The translations under genes were made by a program, and so were the position numbers. From Chloroflexota bacterium (GTDB lineage Bacteria > Chloroflexota > Anaerolineae > Promineifilales > Promineifilaceae): 39,678 nucleotides of DNA. Below are positions 7,720 to 14,145 of the stretch, in pieces (the first letter of the stretch is position 1; every line of letters begins with the position of its first letter). The stretch lies in assembly GCA_014584575.1 (NCBI GenBank), contig JACTMP010000066.1, forward strand, positions 1 to 39,678, in the 5' to 3' direction. Below the pieces are notes generated by a model. The model was not told the origin of the DNA, searched no databases, and saw only the letters and a list, made by a program, of their open reading frames with translations.

Positions 7720-10152
7720 TCAGTCCACTCGTAACAGGGTGAGTTGCAGGAAGTCGTCGGTGGGACGGCCGTCGGCCGTAATCCGCTGCAACCGTTGAAA
7801 TTCGCCGGTCGGGGAGAGAGTATACAGGCCAATGATGATCGGGTACACGTCGGCGGGGGTATCCGGGTTGAGCGGCAGCGTCAGAGGGACGGGCTGCGGT
7901 GCGCCCACCGGCCACTGCGAGGTGGGAACAGGCAAATTCACATTTGCCCAAAGTGTTGTGTCCTGGTCTACCACCTGGGCAAAGATGGTGTAATCGGCCG
8001 TAATGGGCTGGTTCAACTGCCAGTACAGCGTCAGGTCTACGGTCTCACCGGCGGCGGTGCGGCGGGGATTCAGTTCATAACCGATCAGGGTAAAACCCTT
8101 TTCAAAGTTCACGGTGATGGGGTTGGGTATTTCGCCGGGCACGGCCGTGAGCGGCACATCGGCCAACATGACCGCATTCTCCTGCAGCGGCAGACGGCTC
8201 TCCGTGACGGGCAGCCGTTCACACGCCGGGCAGGTCGCGTAGTCATAGAGGCCGACGGTGAGTTCCAGGTCAATGGGGGCAACGGCCGTGTCCGGCACCG
8301 TAAGTAGATGGCGGGTAACAATGCGTTCGCCTGGCTGCAAGAGCGAGGTGGGGCGTAAACCCTGGCCGTGAAACATGTCCCGTTGGGCAATCGGCCGTTC
8401 CAACACCGGGTCATTGAGATGGACAAAGATGCTCCAGTTGCGGGCCATCGGCTGCATCACTTCCCATTCTAATGTGACCCACACCGTTTCGCCGGGCTGC
8501 ACGGCCGTTGGCGACCATTCATAGCCCACCAGTTTAAGTTCATTGCCAAAGGCGACGGCCGTTTGCATTTGCGGCGGATCGTAATGGGGTGGTTGGTAAG
8601 ACGGCCGTATCCACAAAAACGGGGCCAACGCCGCCACCACAAACATAAAACCGCCCAACAATGCCACCACCCATGTCGCCGGGCGGCGCGGCAGCCAACC
8701 CACCAACCCCACCACCAGCAGCGTCGTCAGCGTAGACAGCGCCGTGAACACCAGCCGCCCCTGCGAAGACCACGTCGTCGTCGCCCACTGAATCAACCCC
8801 ACCACCACCGCCGCCGAAAAGAGCAGGCAGACGATGAGGGCAAAATAGCGTTCGACAAAAAGCAGGAGATTGGAGATCAGAGATTGGAGATTGAAGGGCG
8901 TCCCTTTAATCTCCAATCTCCAATCCCTCATCTCCTTCAGTGCATACACCACAAACCCCACCACACTCACCACCAAAACCCCATTCAACAGCGCATAAAT
9001 CCAGCCGGGCATGGGCACATTGACGCCGCCAAACAGACCCCAGTACGCCATCAGGAAGCCGTGCCGTTCGCTCCACAGTTGGTAGAGCGATGCCGGCGTA
9101 GCCCGCTCTCCCAGGACGGCGATAAAAGCGTTCCAGCCCAGGAAGTCGCCATACAGCCGGATATTGCGCCAATACCACCACCCGGCAATGAGCACCACCG
9201 GCAGCAGCATGACCAGGAAGGTGAGCAGGGTGTGGAGGAGGATACGGCCGTAGGCGGTTATCGGTAATCGGTAATCGGTGATCGGTAATCGGTGGGGCGT
9301 GATGCGTGATGCGTGATGCGTGACCGATTCACCTGACACCTGAATACCTGACACCTGAGCACTTCTTCTCTGCCACTGCGAAATGAAAGCCGTGCCTAAG
9401 GCAATGGGGAAAAGGCCAAACGTGCCTTCTTTTGTCAGGATGGCCAGGCCGATGACGACGCCGATCAAGAGCCAGTGGAGCCAGTAATCGGTAATCGGTA
9501 ATCGGTGAACGGTAGACCGATTACCGATAACCGATAACCGATTACCGACCACCCGGATCAACAGCAGAATGGCCAGCGAGGCCAGGGGGATGGCCAGGTT
9601 GTCGTTGTTGACCGAGGCGGTGATGAAGAGGAACATGGGCAGAAAGGCGTTGACGGCCGTGGCCCCCAGGCGGATTTCGGGGCGGTCTGGCTCTACCTCG
9701 CGGGCAATGCGGTAGGTCAGGTAGACGGTGGCCGCGCCGAGCAGGATGGAAAAGAGGCGCACCAGCCGCGCCGCCAGCAGCGTGCCCTGCCAGGGGTTCC
9801 AGGCCGGGTTATGAATGGTCAGATTAATGTTGCCGTCGCTGGTGATGATGCCGTTGTCTACATGGGGGTTTTCCCAGCGCACCGTTTCCATATCGGCTGC
9901 ATCAATCCAAAAGGTCAGCGCCGCCCCTAAATAATAGTAGAGCGGCGGCTGGCTGGCTTCCTGTTTCCAGGGGCCGGCCTGGGCCGGGTCAAACACCTGC
10001 ACCGGCAGGGGGTTGCCTGCCGCCAGGTGTTGCACCATGGGGTAATGCCACAATTCGTCCGACGCTTCAAAGATGGGGGTAAGAAAGGCATAGACGCCGC
10101 CTAACAGCAAGAAGAGTAGGAGGATGAGGCGAAGCCACCGTTGTTCGGTCAT
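7720..10152 (-). CDS. GT-C/DUF2142-like polytopic membrane protein with C-terminal beta domains
   Basis: About 810 residues. The N-terminal part has many hydrophobic segments, an early acidic motif (FEASDELWHYP, about residues 28-38) and QPPLYYYLG. These resemble GT-C or DUF2142-type membrane glycosyltransferases that use lipid-linked sugars, with the first-loop acidic residues expected to be catalytic. The C-terminal 260 or so residues form two related beta-rich segments (VGYEWSPTAVQPGETV and IGYELNPRRTAAGETV). The start is set at the ATG (MTEQRWLRL) because the upstream 17 residues lack the expected hydrophobic lead-in. Oddly, three intergenic-type repeat blocks sit in frame at about residues 201-223, 264-299 and 406-430, all in predicted loops. 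First gene of a three-gene minus-strand unit, divergent from the kinase gene starting at 10337. Substrate unknown. Confidence 0.8.
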   Translation of the reverse strand: MTEQRWLRLILLLFLLLGGVYAFLTPIFEASDELWHYPMVQHLAAGNPLPVQVFDPAQAGPWKQEASQPPLYYYLGAALTFWIDAADMETVRWENPHVDNGIITSDGNINLTIHNPAWNPWQGTLLAARLVRLFSILLGAATVYLTYRIAREVEPDRPEIRLGATAVNAFLPMFLFITASVNNDNLAIPLASLAILLLIRVVGNRLSVIGNRSTVHRLPITDYWLHWLLIGVVIGLAILTKEGTFGLFPIALGTAFISQWQRRSAQVSGIQVSGESVTHHASRITPHRLPITDYRLPITAYGRILLHTLLTFLVMLLPVVLIAGWWYWRNIRLYGDFLGWNAFIAVLGERATPASLYQLWSERHGFLMAYWGLFGGVNVPMPGWIYALLNGVLVVSVVGFVVYALKEMRDWRLEIKGTPFNLQSLISNLLLFVERYFALIVCLLFSAAVVVGLIQWATTTWSSQGRLVFTALSTLTTLLVVGLVGWLPRRPATWVVALLGGFMFVVAALAPFLWIRPSYQPPHYDPPQMQTAVAFGNELKLVGYEWSPTAVQPGETVWVTLEWEVMQPMARNWSIFVHLNDPVLERPIAQRDMFHGQGLRPTSLLQPGERIVTRHLLTVPDTAVAPIDLELTVGLYDYATCPACERLPVTESRLPLQENAVMLADVPLTAVPGEIPNPITVNFEKGFTLIGYELNPRRTAAGETVDLTLYWQLNQPITADYTIFAQVVDQDTTLWANVNLPVPTSQWPVGAPQPVPLTLPLNPDTPADVYPIIIGLYTLSPTGEFQRLQRITADGRPTDDFLQLTLLRVD
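8864..8935. repeat. GATTGGAGATT hairpin inside a coding region
   Basis: GGAGATTGGAGATCAGAG words face AATCTCCAATCTCC words around a GGGCGTCCC centre, forming a long hairpin. It lies wholly within the membrane-protein gene, in frame and without stops, encoding a peptide with RDWRLEI in the loop after a transmembrane segment. Confidence 0.85.
9257..9360. repeat. Composite word repeat inside a coding region
   Basis: Four or five copies of the word ATCGGT/GTAATCGG (9257-9291) are joined to three copies of GTGATGC (9299-9320) and two copies of ACACCTGA words (9332-9358). The block is translated in frame in the membrane-protein gene as a loop containing THHASRIT and RLPITDYRLPIT. It joins two word families that also occur separately between genes. 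Confidence 0.85.
9483..9550. repeat. CGGTAATCGG hairpin inside a coding region
   Basis: Tandem AATCGGT words at 9484-9506 face ACCGATTACCGATA words at 9516-9548 and form a near-perfect hairpin. In frame within the membrane-protein gene, it encodes a loop containing GNRLSVIGNR and RLPITDY. A short intergenic relative is at 25164-25200. Confidence 0.85.
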
Positions 10153-10247
10153 AGGTGAGTGATTGTACCTGCAAGAAACGGCATCGCCACCCGTACCTGC
10201 CATATGTTCAAACTACGCTCAGTCGCCGATGGAGGCGCAATCGGCGA

Positions 10248-10276
10248 TTGATTGCCGGATATTACCCGTTTATACT
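10248..10276 (+). promoter_or_regulatory. Sigma-70-type promoter for the 7TM kinase gene
   Basis: TTGATT (10248-10253) and TATACT (10271-10276) are separated by exactly 17 bases, a good sigma-70-like match. It would give a 5' UTR of about 50 bases before the ATG at 10337, and so argues against a TTG start upstream at 10163. Just upstream, TCGCCGAT and ATCGGCGA (around 10223-10247) form an 8-bp inverted repeat. Confidence 0.6.
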
Positions 10277-10336
10277 GTGGCAGTTGGCAGAGTGATTGTG
10301 GAAATTACCCTACTGCTACCAGGAAAGGCCAAGCAA

Positions 10337-12148
10337 ATGATGTCTGTCAATTTACCTTATTTATTGCCCTACGCGCTTTCGCTTCTGATTTCTTTGAGTG
10401 TGGCCTTATATGCCTGGCAACGGCGCGGTGTGCCAGGGGCACGGCCGTTTGCGCTGGTCGCGGCCAGCCAGTCCGTCTGGACTTTTGGCTACATGTTTGA
10501 GCTTAACAGTGAAACGTTAGCGGCCAAGATTTTTTGGGATGACCTGCAATATGCAGGCGCGTTGGTTTGGCCGTTGGCCTTCCTGGCGTTTGCGCTGGAT
10601 TACACAAGACGGCCGTTACGACGGCCGTTTCTGGTCTGGTCACTGCTCAGTTTGCCGTGTTTGCTTTTTGGCGTGTTGGTGCTGACGAACCCGTTTCATG
10701 GTTGGGTACGACCGTCGGCCAGCCTCATCCCCGGTGAACCGTTTGACGCCCTGACGTATGATTTTACGACGGCCGTGTGGTTGTTCAGCATGTATGCCTA
10801 TGCCCTCGCTTTTATCGCGCTTTACCTGCTGCTGGCCACCTTCATCCGGGCGCAATCCTTGTATCGGCGGCAGATGTTAACTGTCGTCATCGGCGCCCTG
10901 ATTCCCCTGGTGGGCGTCATGCTGACGCTGTTTGGTGTGACTTTCACGTTCCAACGTGATACCACACCGTTGACCTTTGCCGTGAGTAATTTGTTGATCG
11001 CCTGGGGCCTTTTTCGCTACCGGCTGTTTGACATGGTGCCTGTGGCGCGTGATGCTGTGTTTGATGGTATGAGCGATTATGTGTTGGTGTTGGATGGATA
11101 CAATCGGTTAGTGGATGTAAATCCGGCGGCCGAGCGGGCGTTGGGGCAACCGGCCGATCAGCTGATTGGGCAACCGGCGGCCGACGTTTTAGCCACATGG
11201 GGTGATCTGGTCAGTGAGTTTCGGGGGGAAACCTCGATCAAGACAGAAATAGTAATGGACCACCAGGGGGAGATGCATGTGCTGGCTCTGCGTATTACAC
11301 CGCTTCATCGAGGCGATCATAGGGGTCACGGCCGTATCATCGTCGCTCGTGATGTAACCGAACGTAAACGGGCCGAGCAGTCGCTTCAGGAACGGTCAGA
11401 GCAGCTCCAGGCTGCTATTGAAGAATTGCACATCCTCAGCCGGATCAAGGATGAATTTGTGGCCAATGTTTCTCACGAACTACGGACTCCCCTGACCAAT
11501 ATCAAGTTGTATCACGACCTGCTTAACCGCTATCCTGAACGGCAAGAACGCTATCTTTCTATTTTAGACAGAGAAACGGAGCGTTTAGAGACGATCATTG
11601 AGGATTTGCTGTTGCTGTCCCGGCTGGATAGAGAAGTGGTTGCGCTGAAGTTTGAACCGGTAGACCTGAATACCTTGGTTGGAAATATGATCCATGATCG
11701 TCAGTTATTGGCCGAAAGCAAGGGCCTCAAGTTAACAGTCCGGTTGCAGCCAGCACCGGTGGTGGCTGACGCCGACGCCACCCTGATCAGCCAGGTGTTG
11801 AGTGTGCTGCTGACAAACGCCATGAACTATACACCGGCCAATGGGCAAATAGAGGCGTATACCGAAGTGGAAAACAAAAACGGCCGTGCCTGGGCCGGTT
11901 TTTGTGTGCAAGATACCGGGCCGGGCATTCTCCCCGCCGAACAAGCGAAACTGTTCAGCCGTTTCTTTCGCGGCGAGGCGGCGCATGCCAGCCACACCGC
12001 CGGCACCGGCTTAGGACTGGCTATTGCCAAAGAGATAGTGGGCCGGCATCACGGCCGTATCACCATCGTCAGCACCGGCATCCCCGGCGAGGGCGCCGCT
12101 TTCCACGTCTGGCTGCCTGCCAGTGATGCACAGGATCATGCTTTGTGA
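10337..12148 (+). CDS. Membrane sensor histidine kinase (7TM-PAS-HisKA-HATPase)
   Basis: About 603 residues. The first 220 or so hold seven hydrophobic segments, like the N-terminal 7TM region (PF16927 type) found in Chloroflexota and cyanobacterial kinases. A PAS domain follows (about 235-345, DYVLVLDGYNRLVDVNPAAERALG), then HisKA with VSHELRTPLTNIKL (His about 380) and an HATPase with NAMNYTP, DTGPGI and GTGLGLAIA boxes. It should autophosphorylate and signal to a response regulator that is not in view. The start is the ATG pair at 10337/10340 behind AGGAAAGG. It precedes the hdr operon in the same orientation, which makes control of that operon thinkable but unproven. Confidence 0.92.
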   Translation: MMSVNLPYLLPYALSLLISLSVALYAWQRRGVPGARPFALVAASQSVWTFGYMFELNSETLAAKIFWDDLQYAGALVWPLAFLAFALDYTRRPLRRPFLVWSLLSLPCLLFGVLVLTNPFHGWVRPSASLIPGEPFDALTYDFTTAVWLFSMYAYALAFIALYLLLATFIRAQSLYRRQMLTVVIGALIPLVGVMLTLFGVTFTFQRDTTPLTFAVSNLLIAWGLFRYRLFDMVPVARDAVFDGMSDYVLVLDGYNRLVDVNPAAERALGQPADQLIGQPAADVLATWGDLVSEFRGETSIKTEIVMDHQGEMHVLALRITPLHRGDHRGHGRIIVARDVTERKRAEQSLQERSEQLQAAIEELHILSRIKDEFVANVSHELRTPLTNIKLYHDLLNRYPERQERYLSILDRETERLETIIEDLLLLSRLDREVVALKFEPVDLNTLVGNMIHDRQLLAESKGLKLTVRLQPAPVVADADATLISQVLSVLLTNAMNYTPANGQIEAYTEVENKNGRAWAGFCVQDTGPGILPAEQAKLFSRFFRGEAAHASHTAGTGLGLAIAKEIVGRHHGRITIVSTGIPGEGAAFHVWLPASDAQDHAL

Positions 12149-12165
12149 CCTTTTGTCAGGTAAGT

Positions 12166-12180
12166 TGTGACAAATTTCAC
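12166..12180 (+). promoter_or_regulatory. CRP/FNR-type palindrome upstream of the hdr-mvh operon
   Basis: TGTGACAAATTTCAC shows the TGTGA-N6-TCAC dyad of CRP-family sites. It lies about 235 bases upstream of the hdrC start, in the gap after the kinase gene. A weak extended -10-like TGCTAGGCT follows at 12201-12209. A CRP-type redox or nutrient regulator is a reasonable guess. None is in the window except a cNMP-domain protein without an HTH. Confidence 0.5.
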
Positions 12181-12209
12181 TAACCGGAGTCGCGTAAATG
12201 TGCTAGGCT

Positions 12210-12367
12210 GTCCCCAATATTGTGTGTCGAAGCCTGCATTGGACCCACGAAATATCAAACGGGGTGCAGCATGTTGGCCGTCAGGCGCCATCTTTCATTA
12301 AGGGGGCCGAATGTTACTGTGTACGGCCGTGTCATTGGCCTGACGATTTTCCTTGTTTTGTTGAAAT
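12210..12367 (+). promoter_or_regulatory. Candidate structured leader of hdrC
   Basis: About 160 bases of non-coding sequence precede the terminator. Possible stems are CGTCAGGC (about 12269) with GCCTGACG (about 12338), and CTGC/ACCC (12234-12249) with GGGT/GCAG (12261-12269). It matches no riboswitch class I recognise. Its interest comes from its place directly before an intrinsic terminator that any hdrC transcript must read through. Confidence 0.4.
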
Positions 12368-12399
12368 AAGCTCCACAAGACGTGGAGCTTTTTTGTTTT
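12368..12399 (+). terminator. Intrinsic terminator/attenuator directly before the hdrC RBS
   Basis: AAGCTCCAC and GTGGAGCTT form a perfect 9-bp stem with a 5-base loop, followed by TTTTGTTTT. Only three bases after the T tract comes the AGGAGG of hdrC. There is no room for a promoter between the hairpin and the gene, so it should act as an attenuator in the hdrC leader rather than as a plain end of the kinase gene. Confidence 0.85.
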
Positions 12400-12414
12400 C
12401 AAAGGAGGTGTCCT

Positions 12415-12999
12415 TTGTCCACCCAACCATTTCCCACCACGAGACGAACGCCCGCCAATTTTCTGGAACGGGTCATCGCCGCCACGCCGGGAGAGTCGCG
12501 CCTGGAAATGTGTATCCAGTGCGGCACCTGCGGCGGTTCCTGCCCGTCGGCGGATGATATGGATAACACGCCGCGCCAGATTTTTGCCATGATCCGGGCG
12601 GATATGGAGGAGCAGGTATTGTCTAGCAATACACCCTGGTTCTGCGTCTCTTGTTATTACTGTGCCATTCGCTGTCCGCAGGAGGTTCATATCCCGGATA
12701 TCATGTACACGCTCAAGAATATGGCTATTGCCCAACAGCGGTACGTAGACAGCGTGGCCCCGGACTGGTCGCAGACGTTTGGCGATTATGTGGAGAACTA
12801 CGGCCGTAGCTTTGAATTTGGCCTGGCTACCCGTCATTTTCTGCGCCATCGCCCATCTGGGCTGCGGGATACGGCGCAAATGGGGCTGGGCATGTTGACC
12901 AAAGGGCGCATGGATTTGACGCCGCAGCGCATTGAGCGACTGTCGCAGTTACAGGCGATCCTTAAGCGGGCCAAAGAATTGGAGGCGGAGGGGGCGTGA
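12415..12999 (+). CDS. hdrC: Heterodisulfide reductase subunit C (HdrC)
   Basis: A 194-residue iron-sulfur protein with two CxxCxxCxxxCP motifs (CIQCGTCGGSCP near residue 35, CVSCYYCAIRCP near 79), which bind two [4Fe-4S] clusters. HdrC carries electrons from the HdrA flavin to the HdrB active site. I place the start at TTG 12415, six bases after AGGAGG. The upstream in-frame GTG at 12382 lies inside the terminator stem and would have no ribosome site. First gene of hdrCBA-mvhDGA. The natural disulfide acceptor in a bacterium lacking coenzymes M and B is unknown. Confidence 0.93.
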   Translation: MSTQPFPTTRRTPANFLERVIAATPGESRLEMCIQCGTCGGSCPSADDMDNTPRQIFAMIRADMEEQVLSSNTPWFCVSCYYCAIRCPQEVHIPDIMYTLKNMAIAQQRYVDSVAPDWSQTFGDYVENYGRSFEFGLATRHFLRHRPSGLRDTAQMGLGMLTKGRMDLTPQRIERLSQLQAILKRAKELEAEGA

Positions 13000-13050
13000 A
13001 ACGTGAAACGTGACTCTCTCGCACGTCACGCATCACGTTTCACGCATCAC
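12996..13050. repeat. GTGAAAC/GTGATGC-word hairpin between hdrC and hdrB
   Basis: GTGAAACGTGAAACGTGA faces TCACGCATCACGTTTCACGC, making a long imperfect hairpin that fills the gap between hdrC and hdrB and ends just before the hdrB ribosome site CAGGAG. Confidence 0.8.
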
Positions 13051-13067
13051 TTTCAGGAGATGCTACC

Positions 13068-14045
13068 ATGACCAAGTACCTCTTTTACCCCGGCTGTTCG
13101 ATGCAGCGCAGCGCACGGCCGTATCTGGATTCTTTGCTGGCGATTCAACAAGACCTGGGCTGGGAGTTGGCAGAAATTCAGGATTGGAACTGCTGCGGCG
13201 CGACTGAATATATTTCGGTGGCGCGGTTGCCGGCGTATGCGTTGAACGGCCGTAACCTGGCCCTGGCCGCCCAACAAGCCAACGGCGTCAATACCGTCCT
13301 GGCCGGGTGCAGCGCCTGTTACCTGAACCTGGCCAAAACCGACCGGTACATGGGTAAGGACGCCCACCTCAATGCCCAGGTGAATGAGGCGTTGGCCGCC
13401 GGTGGGCTGCAATACGACCCCGGCACGGTGAAAATCCGCCACCTGCTGGACGTGATCGTGCATAAAGTGGGGTTGGAAGCAGTCAAGCGGAAGGTGGTAC
13501 GGCCGTTGACCGGACTGCGCGTGGCCCCCTACTACGGCTGTATGGTGGTGCGCCCCGACCCCGAAAATCGCTTTGGCAGCCCTGAATACCCCACCATCCT
13601 GGACGAACTGATGAAAGCATTGGGCGCGGAAGTGGTTGACTTCCCCGTCAAAACCCACTGCTGCGGCGGCCACATGACCCAGATCAGCGCGCCCGTAGCC
13701 TATGAACTCATCCGCCGTCTGTTGTACGCGGCCGACCAGTACCAGGCCGACATCATGGTGACGCTGTGCCCCATGTGCCAGCTCAACCTGGACGCTTACC
13801 AGGACGACGCTAACAAACATTTCCGCACGAACTACTACATGCCCATTGTCTACTTCACGCAGCTCATGGGGCTGGCTTTCGGCCACGACCCGGCCGAATT
13901 GGGGTTGGGCAGAGAGTTTGTGAACACGGCCCCGGCGCTGGCGAAAATTGGCGTGGAGGTACCCGAAGAAGTTCCCGCCGCCAGACCCCGCGCCCGCCGC
14001 GACGACCCCAGCCTGCCCATGCCGCAGCCGTTGGTGAAGAAGTAG
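13068..14045 (+). CDS. hdrB: Heterodisulfide reductase subunit B (HdrB)
   Basis: A 325-residue catalytic subunit with two CCG domains. The first has NCCGATEY near residue 43 and GCSACYLN near 83. The second has YYGC near 152, HCCGGHM near 194 and LCPMCQLNL near 233. In methanogen HdrB these cysteines ligate two non-cubane [4Fe-4S] clusters that reduce the heterodisulfide. All key cysteines are present, so it should be active on some disulfide. ATG follows CAGGAGATGCTACC. The C-terminal tail after about residue 285 is Pro/Arg-rich and ends with KK. Confidence 0.94.
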   Translation: MTKYLFYPGCSMQRSARPYLDSLLAIQQDLGWELAEIQDWNCCGATEYISVARLPAYALNGRNLALAAQQANGVNTVLAGCSACYLNLAKTDRYMGKDAHLNAQVNEALAAGGLQYDPGTVKIRHLLDVIVHKVGLEAVKRKVVRPLTGLRVAPYYGCMVVRPDPENRFGSPEYPTILDELMKALGAEVVDFPVKTHCCGGHMTQISAPVAYELIRRLLYAADQYQADIMVTLCPMCQLNLDAYQDDANKHFRTNYYMPIVYFTQLMGLAFGHDPAELGLGREFVNTAPALAKIGVEVPEEVPAARPRARRDDPSLPMPQPLVKK

Positions 14046-14056
14046 CGGGTGGTGTA

Positions 14057-14120
14057 GGGGCGAGGCAGTTGGGTAGCAATTGGTCTTGCGAGACAAGGTA
14101 TTACCCAACTGCCTCGCCCC
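14057..14120. repeat. 19-bp perfect inverted repeat between hdrB and hdrA
   Basis: The arm at 14057-14075 (GGGGCGAGGCAGTTGGGTA) is exactly complementary to 14102-14120, with a 26-base loop. It fills the hdrB-hdrA gap. It belongs to none of the other repeat families in the window. Confidence 0.85.
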
Positions 14121-14145
14121 TCCGACAGAATACCAGGAGAAGCGT

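Noticed and set aside
10163..10336. Upstream TTG start for the 7TM kinase
   Set aside because: A well-spaced promoter lies at 10248-10276, and the first 58 residues would not be membrane-like; ATG at 10337 follows AGGAAAGG.
12382..12414. GTG start for hdrC at 12382
   Set aside because: It lies in the terminator stem and has no Shine-Dalgarno. The TTG at 12415 sits six bases after AGGAGG.
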